DNA of 64,000 bases from Camellia lanceoleosa (Eukaryota; Streptophyta; Magnoliopsida; Ericales; Theaceae), in the NCBI GenBank assembly GCA_025200525.1, contig CM045762.1, positions 24,369,374 to 24,433,373 of the forward strand, in the 5' to 3' direction. The position numbers were made by a program, and so were the translations under genes. Under the pieces are notes generated by a model that was given only the letters and a program-made list of their open reading frames with translations, was not told where the DNA came from and ran no database searches. Below are positions 48,199-59,123 of this stretch, one piece after another (within the stretch, counting starts at the first letter, position 1; every line of letters starts with the position of its first letter).

Positions 48199-48484
48199 TG
48201 ATGAAAATGTAAATCTCTTTCTTATTGATTCAATAGTCCAAATACACACAGCTCAGGATATTATATAGTATAAGTGCTCTAACTAACTCAGTTAACAGAC
48301 AGCTCTAACTTCCTAAAAAGCTTTACAACTGTATCTATAACTGTTACAGATATTATCTGGAGAACATCTATTGAAACATGGTTGTGACAGATGAGATATC
48401 AATGCTGACTTCTCCTCTAGCTGTGACTGCAGCTGTGGCTCTTTATCTAACTGTGATTGTGGCAACTGAATGTGAATCTTAACA
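48199..48484 (-). repeat. 5' LTR of copia element 3
   Basis: 286 bp, collinear with the left LTR at about 94% identity. It is followed in element sense by the primer-binding site. Confidence 0.9.
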
Positions 48485-49686
48485 GAACTCCTTCAAATCA
48501 TCGTTCACCGATGAGGTTCTTTTGAACTGTATCTCATCAACAAAATCCTCGAGTCCAGAAAAGTCAACTACTTTTTCAAACAAGTTGAACTGGTCATTGA
48601 TGCAGTAATTGATCAAACTGTGTTGCGAGACAGAGTTGGAATGCAAGAATCTTTCCCCAAATGAAAGTTTTTCTTTGATCGCGAAAACGATTTTTGTATC
48701 ATTGGAATTATTGAGCGAAGCTATGGTGCGATTAAAGAAGATAAGCTTGAGAAGTGAGACCATGTCCAAGCCAACAGCACCAATAAGAAGAGTGTAGGTG
48801 ACAACAATGTCCAAGAGGTGGAGTTGGTGTTTATGACGGGATGCAAAGAATGCAAAAGAAACCACTATCAAGACACAACAAATGAAGTGAAAAATGTACC
48901 CAATCTTACTATGCACCATAACCATCTTCGTGTAGAGCGCATCATACATGAAATTGAGTTGCACTCCCATTACTCTAAAAGTGTCTTTACAAGTCATCTC
49001 AAGGGAGAACTTTCGACTCTTATGGTGCTCGGGGAATAAAGGTCAGAAAAACAATTAGTCTCTTGATCATTTGAAAAAAACTTGTACCCATTTTTCACCA
49101 CTTCAATGTCAGATAAAGGGGTAGATGTTAAGCTTTCTTCATCTAAGGTCTTCGATCCTTCCCCAATGGAACCTTGTCCAACATTGATTTGACTTCCTTG
49201 ATCAGTAAAGTGTAATTTGGAAGCACAGAGTGATTTAAATTACTCAAGCATGCTAGATATAGAGCACGTGTCCGCTCAAAGTACTTAATAGTTCTAGCAA
49301 AAAAACATGAAGATTGTTGGGATGAGAAATTGGTTAGGGACTGATTTACAGAAGGCATAAACAACTGCAAAAAGCTAGATGAGAAAGCTGAACAAGTGTC
49401 GGAGCCAGAGTTCATTGTCTTCGAGAGAGAAAGCAATAATGGTATCTAGGCCACCGAGATGTAGCAACAGAAATGGAGCCCAAAAGTAGCAATGTCATCG
49501 TGCACATGGTACTTGTCAGTCATTACCTTGGCCACTTGTGATGAGTCCAACTGCAAACGTTGCGACCCAGTCTGCGAGCAAATAAGCCCCCCATACCAAT
49601 GAGGTTACAATTCTGTTTTTAGTACTTTTCGGAAATGGTGCAATGAAAATCAACACGGAGGTTGCATTCATCCCAAAGTTTTAGAA

Positions 49687-51989
49687 CTTATTATGCCAGT
49701 GATAACCAAAAAATTGTTAAAAGTGTAATACAAAAAAATGCAATATGTATATATCCCAATAATAAATGGCATTAAGTCATCAAGAATAGAGATAGATAAA
49801 TGGATATGGGAATCGAATTACCTTCTTGTCCTCCTCTTTTTTCCTGAATTGTTACTGTTTATTATATCTATATTTATAGCATTAACTACATTTGTTGGAC
49901 TTGGATTCCCTTAGATCCATAATTTAGAGTGGAGGGTGTTGTCCGGGCCTCTGGGGCTTACCACGAGTCCTGTTTTAATAATCTAAACTATCATTTTTAG
50001 GATTCTTTGTGTATATCATCTATAAAAAAAAATAAAAAAAAATAAAAAAATTATATCGATATGATAATTGTAACCTATTCTCCTTTCTTCTTTGCCTGTC
50101 ATAATATTATTTCTTTGCTTTGTTACTTGACAGAATTCTTCAATTCTAAGCTATACTTATTCTACTACGCTAAGGGAGAAAAAGAAATATTCTACTATTA
50201 TTTTTTTTGCTCTTTCCTTGCTTTGTTGGTTGAGAGAATTCCTTTTATTCTCTGTTATAGAACTTATTCTATTAGTTATTGTTTGATTAGTAAGATTAAT
50301 AATGAAAGAATTAACAATTTATGAGATTAGTGTAAGATTGATTATCCAAGTAGATCAGTGAAATAAATAATTTTCTAATATTCACATTTATTTTGCAATG
50401 GACATAGAAATACATAATCTAAAATATATGTTTGTTTTGAATTGCTAGTTATAGAACTAAAAAAAATTGTCAATTTTATTAAATAGATTGTCCATCATAA
50501 TCTAATCCAAACAACGAAATATAAGTTATATATTAATAATCTTAATCTTATACTATAATTCATCCAATCAAACAAGCCATAAGATAAAGCAGTAAAGGGA
50601 GAAAAAGAAGAGGGCATGCCATTGACAAATTTTAAATTATTATTATTATTATTATTTTCAAAATATTTTTTGTGATACAAAACCTATTTCCTTCCCCTAA
50701 TTGGTTCCTCTTACTCTAAGGCCAGGTGATAGAGAAATAATTCAATAGTTTTGAAGGAAAGTTAGTGAAAGTGGAAGTAGAAGTGCAATTGATATGTGCC
50801 TTTCACTATGCATTACACTTTTGGGCCTCAAATTAGAAAGTTTTTCTTGTTCTACCTCTTTCAATTGTGACCACTTTTCCACAGTGGCAAACATGATTCA
50901 TGATAAAGTTGCAAGGAGAAATTGTAAATCAGAGGAATGTTATCAAAATAATTGTAAATTTATGAAAAATTTTATCATTTTAATTATTAAAATTGATAAA
51001 GTATTCTACTAATTTACAATTATTTTGAGAAGATCACACTGAATTACAATTTTTTTTAAAGTTGTAACGGTCTACATTGATGCTTTTTAAGGTAAAGTTT
51101 GGTTCCACAAAATTTAATTAAAATAGATTGGAATGATTATTTTTTAGCAATGCTATGTTTTAGAAAAATAATTTGAGGAAGATGGTTATGAAAATTCTCT
51201 ATCCTTAAATTAGTTTTTGATATTTTATTATATGTTATGCAATCGCATGCACTAAATTGCAACCAATCAACCATAAATCACTGTAAGACAACTAAATTTA
51301 TATTATTTGCAAATTAAGACTTCAAAATTAAAACATACTTACATTAATGTTTGGTCTCACAGTATCTTACAAGAATTAACTTAAATCTTAAAATTAAAGT
51401 CTAACTATGAAATTAATTTAAATAACTTAACACTAGATTATTTCTAAAAGTTTCTTGAAACTTTTCTTGATTATTTATGAAATGATTATTCTCTCGCGAT
51501 GGTGAATGGTATTCTATTTACTTTATGATAAATCAAGCGTAAAAATGAACATTCTGATGGAATGATCTTTTCATTCTAATGAACCAAACAAACTTTGAGC
51601 ATCTCTATACTTCAATGTTGAATTATCAAAGCCTTCGTCTGGGATATGGGTTGGCTTTTTGGCTATTTTAGCATGAGGCTAAAAAGTCTCGTTTGGAATA
51701 GACTTTTTGGCCTTTTTAACTTTTAATGGAAAAAAAATGAAATGGTTATGATTTGTGATATTTTGTCTTTTTGTGACTATTTTAACCCAAACTCTATATG
51801 CCAAACAAAGCCAAAATAGTGTGTAGGATTAAATATTTGAAGTTTCTATAATATGCATTTTGTGTTATTTGATCCATGATGTGTATTTTCATATTTCATT
51901 GTATAGCAATGAAATAAGTTTGTTCAAATATCTTGTAAAGTGCTATAACTAATAATCTTAAACATATTTTTCTTGGCTGCCACATTGAC
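49687..51989. other. Intergenic DNA right of gene B
   Basis: No gene. About 49700-50290 repeats the flank seen at 20270-20830 and 56690-57480. One arm of the foldback MITE is at about 49925-50065. A GGCTTTTTGGCTATTTTAGC-type MITE-like sequence (about 51630-51830) resembles the MITE at 26331. A (TTA)n run is at about 50637-50658. Confidence 0.55.
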
Positions 51990-52238
51990 CCCTTTGCCCT
52001 GCCTCTCTCACCCACAATGAAAAAGATACACACAAGGGCTCAATGTGTGGTTTCAACCATGCACAATCCAATAGGGAGTCTTTCTGTAAAACCAAAATGA
52101 GCCATCAATAACCAAACAAAAGTAATAAACTTACCACCTTTGTTGAGCTGCTGGGCACGACCATTTCCTCCACAATGAGTTGCAGCATATGACAACAATT
52201 CCACCCACACTATGCTCATTATCTCCCATCTCCTCTTA
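51990..52238 (-). pseudogene. DUF594 C-terminal fragment, gene C
   Basis: Minus-strand reading gives VWVELLSYAATHCGGN and FITFVWLLMAHFGFTERLP, closely matching the end of gene B (36603-36820) but with Trp where B has the TAG stop. Only the last about 65 codons remain. The fragment is joined at 52238 to the interior of the MULE-like MITE known whole at 10718-11555, so a rearrangement removed the rest. Confidence 0.8.
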
Positions 52239-53318
52239 ATTAAAATAAAATAAAATATAATTAAGAATTGATCTAAAATATAAAATATAATTAAGAATTA
52301 ATTGAAAATATAATATAATAAAATAAAATAAAATAAAAAATAATTAAGAAGTGATCTAAAATGTAATTAAATTAAAATTAGATTAACATGTTAGAAATTA
52401 TAATAAATAATTAAGAATTTAGGATTAATTGTGATATAAAATATAATTAAATTAAAATTAGATTAAAAAGTTAGTAATTACAATAAATAGTTAAATATTT
52501 AGAATTAATTGTGATCTAAAATATAATTAAAATAAAAATTAAAGAATTACAATAAATAATTAAGAATTTATAATTAATTGTGATTTAATTGAATTAATAC
52601 TACACATTATAAATTATGTGTATGAGAGATGAGAGAGAAAGAAAGAAAAAAAAGTTTGAGAGTATTATAATTATTTCACATCTATAGGTAACGGTATTAA
52701 CAGTTACATTTTAGTTTAAAACTATATGGGGGGCATATGGCTTTTGTTAAAAGACAAGGGGGCAAAGTACTATCAAGTCATATCACAGGAAGATAAAATA
52801 AATTTTGCCCATAAAACTTCAGTCTGAAAAATATTTTTCACCTTTTGAAAATAAAAAATAATTTTTACTTAAATAGGCTTATCTTTTGTTTAACCATAAA
52901 AATATTTTCCATTAATTTTTGTTTTGTTGTATCAAATGTCAAAAAATAATTTTTTTTTTTTTTTTGAAAATATTTTTCGTCCAAACAATCAAATGGCAAA
53001 AGACGAATTTAGATTTGGAGAGGCGTGAGAGGTTAGTTTTGAATCATGGGTTTGTAGTGGGGAAGAAGAAAACAAAAAAAAATTAAAAATTAAAAAGAAG
53101 ATGAAGTGAAAAAAAAATTAAATTTATTTATTTCATTCTTCTTTCCCTTGTAAAGGAATGTCCTTTGAAATTTTATAGGGGAAATACTATGGTACACCCT
53201 TCAAAAGATATATATTATACGCACTTTATAATTTTTTAGGACATATATGTACCTTGTAATTAAAAAAAAAAAACGACATATATTCATACTTTTCGAGTTA
53301 TAATTATAAATAGAAAAA

Positions 53319-55047
53319 GAGCAAACTACAGAAATGGTCCATATAATTTACCTTTTGTTTCATTTTGGTCCATGCACTTTTAAATGTATCAATTTTGCCC
53401 CTGCAATTTGGTTTTTGGCTCGAACTGGGTCAATAGTTAACCACAGTTGAGATTTTGGATGAAAATTCCACGCGTGCAAGGCACGCACTGGACAATTTTA
53501 ACTTTCTTGAACAATTTTGACTTTTTGTTTTATTTAATTTCATAATTTAATTATTATTATTTTTTTAAATAAATTTATTTAAAATTTTAATTAAAAAAAT
53601 AACATATGTTTTTGATATTTTATTTATTTATTTTTTAAAAATAAATTTATTTAATTATGTAAAAAATTAAATAAAATAAATTTTTATTTAATCTAGCTAA
53701 AAATAATTAAAATATTAAAGATATGTTTAATATTGCTATTACTTAGTAAAAAATTGAAAAATAGTAAAATAGTTTTTTACACATTTATCCTTATCCAGTT
53801 CATCCAACCAAATATTAGATTCACTAAAAATAGTCATTTTCAGACATCTAATCCCATGAGAAAACAAACATGAAATACACATCCAATCCAACCAAATAGT
53901 CTAAGAGAATTCACAGTCTCAGGATTCAAGTCCGATTGATTCTAATCCCCCATTTTCTCATTATTTACTAAGTAATAGCATGACGGTAAAATAGACATTT
54001 CGCACATTAATCCCATGGGATACCAATCCCATGGAAATAATCTCCCCCCAAGATTGTTTAGTCCCTCATATGAGGGATATGGAGTCCGGCCGGACTCCAT
54101 GTCCAGCGGACTAAATTATTAATAAAAAATAATTTATTATTAAAATAGACATTTATAAATATATTAATAAAAAATATAGACATTTATATTTTTTTTAGTG
54201 TTGTTAATTTAAAATTTTATATTAATAAAAAAAATATAAATTATAAATTTTAATTTTAATTTTAATTTATAAGGCCATATTATATTTGATTCGGATTGTC
54301 GTTAATTGAAATTATTTTTAAATTAATAATAAATTATTAATTTAGTCCATCGTTTGCTTATCCATCATTTGATTCGGATGGTTGTCAATAATAAATTATT
54401 TTTAATTAATAATTTACTCCCTCGGACTCCATATCCCTCATATGAGGGACTAAACAATCCTAGGAGGGTGGTATTATTTCCATGGAATTGGTATCCCATG
54501 GGACTAATGTGTGAAATGTCTATTTTATCGTCATGCTATTACTTAGTAAACAATTAGAAAATAGGAGATTAGAATCTATCGGACTTGAATCATGAAACTG
54601 TGAATCTCCCGGACTATTTGATTGGATTGGATGTGTATCCCGTGTTTATTTTCTCATGGAATTAGATGTCTAAAAAGGACTATTTTTAATAAATCTAATA
54701 TTTAGTTGGACGGATTGGATAAGGATAAATGTGCAAATAAATAAAATATCAACAAAAATATATGTTATTTTTTAATTAAAATTTTAAATAAATTTATTTT
54801 AAAAAATAATAATAATTAAATAATAAAATTAAATAAAACAGAAAGTCAAAATTGTTTAAGAAAATCAAGATTGTCCCATATATGCCTTGCACACGTGGAA
54901 TTTCCATCCAAAATCCCAACGACGGTTAACTATTGGACCAGTTTGAGCCAAAAACCAAACTACAGGGACAAAATTGATACATTTAGAAGTACAGGGACCA
55001 AAATGAAACCACGGGTAAACTATAGAGGCCATTTCTGTAATTTGCCC
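53319..55047. mobile_element. Long-TIR foldback (MULE-like), with nested inner foldback
   Basis: The outer arms (about 53319-53630 and 54738-55047) are inverted: GAGCAAACTACAGAAATGG faces, inverted, GGGCAAATTACAGAAATGG. The A-rich 9-bp flanks resemble each other. The homologous place near 12030 lacks it. An inner pair of arms (about 53822-54105 and 54418-54725) shares CCCTCATATGAGGGA and CCCATGGGAT-type sequence, so a second foldback element sits within. No transposase gene. Confidence 0.75.
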
Positions 55048-55658
55048 AAAAAAAAAATGTTATAATCAAACACAACATGAGACATAATTAAAGAATTTAT
55101 GAGTTATAATTAAAATAATGTCAAAACTAAAGAAGAAAATTAGTCATAACTAAAAAAAAAATGACATACTTAGGGGTGTATATGGTGCACCCCTTTTAAG
55201 GGTGTGCATGTTAGAATTTATCATGTTATATAGCAATGAAACAATAGCATCTAAAGAGATTAGACACCGTCTGATTTTAATTCATAACAATGTTAGGAAT
55301 CATAAATAAATAAAAATATCATGAAAAGTTTTTATTAAGATTCTTCGTCCTTCGATTAGTTTATAATATTTTATTATATATTATGCAATCATTCTTGAAT
55401 TAGTTTCATAAAACTTTTCTTGATATGTAGCATTACTCTTTAATCCATCCTCTATATCTCTCTCTATGACAAAATTATAGATATATATAAACTATTTCCT
55501 TCTTGAGTTTATGAATTTCCCTTTTTAATTAATTTTTTCTTAAAAATACAATTATCAAATTGACTTTAATTTTTTTCATAAATAATATATACAAAGTATC
55601 TTACAAAATATGACCCATGTTGGGTAGGTAACAAAATTTATCAACAGTTGTTACTCAC

Positions 55659-55728
55659 CTGAGCTGCTCCTATCATATTATTCATGTGGATCATGGTTCA
55701 GATTCCAAAGTTTGATCTTTGCATGCCA
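55659..55728 (-). other. Possible small exon, duplicate of 12640-12709
   Basis: Same length, with TATAG acceptor and GTGAGTAAC donor kept. Substitutions change several codons and may add no selection signal. See the other copy. Confidence 0.3.
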
Positions 55729-56049
55729 CTATAAAAAAATATTTGTAAAATTTATTAGTTTGCATAATATTTTTGTAATTCAAAATGCTATAGTTCTCTC
55801 TTCACTACAAGAATTAATTACATTAGGACTTTCTTAATTATTAGAAAATATTATTTTACTTCCTCATTTATGAACATGGATAAATTTACACCCTCTACTA
55901 TAAATATCGTACAAATATACGTATTTTGAAAGTGGTCAAGCAGGATAAAAGTGATATATTTTCATTGTTGAGGGGATCAAAATACACGAATGCATAGACG
56001 AGAAAGGGAAATTAATATTTGCTAATTAAGGGAGTCTTCGTGTAATTGT

Positions 56050-56475
56050 TTAAGGAGGAGGATCCCCCCTAGTTCGATTTGGAGGATGCTGTTTGTTTAC
56101 CACGAGTCCCGTTTCAATTATTTGAACATTTCATTTTGTCGGGCACTTTCTGTATTTCATCCACACAAAAAATTAGGTCGATCAAATAGCTGTAAGTTGT
56201 TCAATTTATCGTGTTTTTAATCAAAAAAATTTATGATTTATTTTTAAAAATATAATTTTTTTGGTTAAAAACACGATAAATTGAACAACTTACAATTATA
56301 AGATCGACCTAATTTATTTTTTATGTTGATGAAATATACAAAGTGTCTGACAAAATGAACGCTTTAGATCATCAAAACGAGACCCGTGATGAGCCCCATA
56401 GACCCAAACAATGCCGTCCAATATAAAATCTGGACCGGTGTGAAACCTCCACCATAAGTAAACTATTGTAACGAG
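56050..56475. mobile_element. Foldback MITE, uninterrupted copy
   Basis: Duplicate of the element at 13075-14475 without the GGT insertion. The arms meet around ATTTATCGTGTTTTTAATCA at about 56203-56222. Confidence 0.65.
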
Positions 56476-56774
56476 GTCTAACTTTCCTAGACCTTTCAAT
56501 GTTAACCTCCAAATTTTAATTTTAATTTTTTTTTTTAATTTAAGCTCTTAGAGTTCTATAATTACATTGATATAGATAAAAGTATATCACATTTTGTTGG
56601 GTAAAAGTAAAATAATTTTAAAAACTTCAATAAAATAATATTTTTTTGAATTTTAGTTGGGGGAGGGGGGGGGAATTGGAATGAGTTGAGTGAGTGTAGT
56701 GAAAGAAACAATACAAAAAACGCAATATGTGTCTATATATATATATATGTATATATATGTATATCCTAATAACA

Positions 56775-57357
56775 TGTGGAGATATATTTTTTGAGTACCA
56801 ACACGTGGCAAGATGATGCCGACGTGTCAGCCGAGGTGCCACATGTCCTGGTCGTGACGCCGAGGTGATCTCGGCAAGGCCGAGGTTATCTCCGAAGATA
56901 TCGGAATCCGAGATAAGTGGATAAGGGACAAGAGTTCTAGAATGAAAAGAGAACTCAACCTGGATGAGGGACAAGAGTCCTAGAATGAGAGAAGACTTCA
57001 GTTTGTATTAAGATAAAGACTCTTAGAGAGTTTATCCTAATCTTACTGGAAGTCCAAGATTAACAGTAATCCTGAGTCCATAGAAGTTAGGCTTCTATTG
57101 GGACTAGGTTTATGTTGGCTATAAAAGAGAGGCACCCCCATTGGTCTAAGGTATGCTTTTTAGGCTCAAGCTTGTGAGTTGAAAAATTGATTATCTTTGA
57201 GAGATATACTGACTTGATCGTCGGAGTGCCCCCGGGTGGACGAACTACCGCGGAATTTTTATATTTCTGTTGCAGATTAGTCAGGTGCCATCTATTCTGC
57301 CAGTGCTCTCCAGCTGAATTACTGAGTTGGCTGTGTGGTCGGAAAATTTCCCACACA
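56775..57357 (+). mobile_element. Gypsy-like solo LTR, 583 bp
   Basis: Starts TGTGGAGATAT, ends TTTCCCACACA, flanked by TAACA (56770-56774, 57358-57362). The empty site is at about 20330 (CCAATAACATGATTAACATT). U5-like CTGACTTGATCGTCGGAGTG and a TATAAAAG box near 57120 support an LTR in plus sense. It is distantly similar at both ends to the Tat LTR at 5321-6219. No internal region is present, indicating unequal recombination. Confidence 0.85.
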
Positions 57358-57917
57358 TAACATAATTGACATTCATTCATGAAGGGAGGGATGTAGATTT
57401 TTTTCTTTTCCTTTCCTAAATCTTTACCCAAGTTTATAATCCAAGCACAACGTTACTAAATTTCTTTTATTCTTAAGTTGTACTTTATTATAGTGAGCAA
57501 CCATTAATAAAAGAAGAAAAATATTCAAATTTATAATCCAAATACAACTTTTCTGAATTCTTTTTATTCTCAAGTTATACTTTATCATAGTGAGCACGCA
57601 TTAATAAAGAGAGGGAAAAAAAGTGGCACCATACTAAAACCTTGCTTCACTATTCTATCAAGTATTTAATTCTTCTTTTATTTTTTTTGATGTTGTGTTT
57701 GGTTCATTGGAATGAGTTGAAATATAATAATTATTTCATCTATCAAATAATTTATTTTCATGTTTGGTTCACTAATGTTGTGTTTGGATAATAGATTTCA
57801 GTAGGATTTGAAAAAGGCAAAGTAAAATGATTGAAGTGAGATTTTAGTGAAATTATAAAAATTAAATTTGATTTTAATAAAGTATAGGTGTGCTAATAAA
57901 TCTGCTATTATTATAAC

Positions 57918-58518
57918 TGTTGGTGAAAATACCAGAAAAAATATATTTTATTGATAAATAATGCAAAGAAAAAGAGATACAAATAGATCAGGCTAAGGCA
58001 CGGATATCTCGTTTTCTTTAAGGAGATTAAGCCCACTGCGGTTGGAAGAATCCAAATACTGATGCAGCAGTCACAAAACGATGACCTGTCCTCTCTAGGA
58101 TACAACAGCCCAACCACTTGTCGTATGGTTCAAACCAACTCTGCACAAGATGGTGAACCCAAAGCTCCACCAAGAAAAAACACCATTCTTTGCTAGTAAT
58201 CTCTCTTGTATAGAAAATAGTTGATTTGTTGATTTTTTGTTGAAGAAAAGAGTAGAAGAGGGAACTATTTATAGGCCACTAGGACATTACAAAATACATC
58301 AACAATAATAATGGCCATGAACCTAGAGAAAAGGGATAATGTACCAAACATGAATCCACCACCAAGTTCATGAATTATAATCAATATTAATTCATGAACA
58401 AAACCAAAGCAATGAATTTTCATTCATGAACAAGATAAAATTCATGAATAAGAACCAAGGAAGATTCATGAAAAAAATGAATAAATAAATAAATAAATGA
58501 TATTAAAATGAACCAACA
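57918..58518 (-). repeat. 3' LTR of copia element 4
   Basis: 601 bp, TGTTGGTGAAAATACC to ATGAACCAACA in plus sense. It contains a (AAAT)n run near its right end and TATTTATAGG (about 58268). Confidence 0.9.
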
Positions 58519-58530
58519 CTCCCCCACTCA

Positions 58531-59110
58531 TTTTAATATCAACAAGGACAAGAGAGATTACCAAACAAAGATAGACTAGTATGCATCATGAAGGTGTGCT
58601 CTGCATTGAACCTTCATTAGTGAAACAGCAACCTCTCCTCCAGAGTCAGTAGTGGTCTCAGACTTGAACTATGATTGCTTAGGGGAAATAAAGTATTACT
58701 GCTCACACATAATAATCCAGGAGTTGACATGAGCTTTAATAGCCAGCACATTACAGCCTTGTGCTTATTCCAGTTTTCATGAGCATTTTTTAGAAAAGCC
58801 TTGTTCTCATAGAAAGCGGCCCCACTTTCATGCTCACATAGGTGAAATCTGTCAAGGATGTTCCTATAATTGACACACCCCACTCAACAAGAATTACAAA
58901 ATTTCATTAAGAGTATAAAAACTCAACCATCCAACATTACAGGATAAATACACTTACATCATAGGGATGTATAACAAAATATTAAGGAGTGCATTTTTGA
59001 CAACCACCATATGATTCGTTCTTCCCATTGAACCTAGTTATAGGATCTCCGGTCCCTAGGTTAGGTATCCTCAGACATGGTTTTTGATTTTACAGGCTTC
59101 AAACCCATCC
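58531..59110. other. Copia element 4, 3' noncoding region
   Basis: Between the RNase H end and the polypurine tract. No coding domain is recognised. Confidence 0.5.
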
Positions 59111-59123
59111 CCCTCGATGTATT

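Larger units (their letters stand above)
37395..48484 (-). mobile_element. Ty1/copia element 3, internally deleted, nested host
   Basis: LTRs 37395-37680 and 48199-48484 (286 bp, about 18 differences), primer site CGATATCAGAGC (minus, 48198-48187), polypurine tract GCAAGGGGC (minus, 37689-37681). It inserted in the DUF594 gene B exon with no visible target duplication: the flanks abut exactly as the uninterrupted paralog reads. Without the nested sequences (LTR X and a probable insertion in gag) only about 3.3 kb of its own DNA remains. Protease and integrase are missing. Confidence 0.9.
36603..49686 (-). pseudogene. DUF4220/DUF594 gene B, split by nested retrotransposons
   Basis: Family as gene A. 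Coding pieces leftward: about 49686-49550 (AYLLADWVATFAVGLITSG), about 49520-49040 with frame breaks (KYFERTRALYLACL), 48997-48485 (VVTYTLLIGAVGLD), then after copia element 3, 37394-36603 with the DUF594 part: NWVLSQYD, SLLMWQVATEICYH, FSDYMLYLIVMQPAMMSEV and, after an in-frame TAG at about 36814, VELLSYAATHCGGN and GGEFITFVWLLMAHFG. Sequence across the element (CATAAAGAT and GAACTCC) is contiguous in gene A (near 6325). It has nonsense codons and frameshifts and is cut by 11 kb, so it is dead. It has no intron at the site that is split in gene A. Confidence 0.9.
52239..57917. repeat. Segmental duplicate of gene A upstream region
   Basis: Aligns in order with about 10960-14665, 20165-20830 and 29077-29470, with the transposons between those blocks absent. 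It therefore records the state before insertion of copia element 1, the SINE, the CACTA element and the GGT element. Its own later insertions are the foldback at 53319-55047 and the solo LTR at 56775-57357. Apart from the possible small exon at 55659-55728, it holds no gene. Confidence 0.85.
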
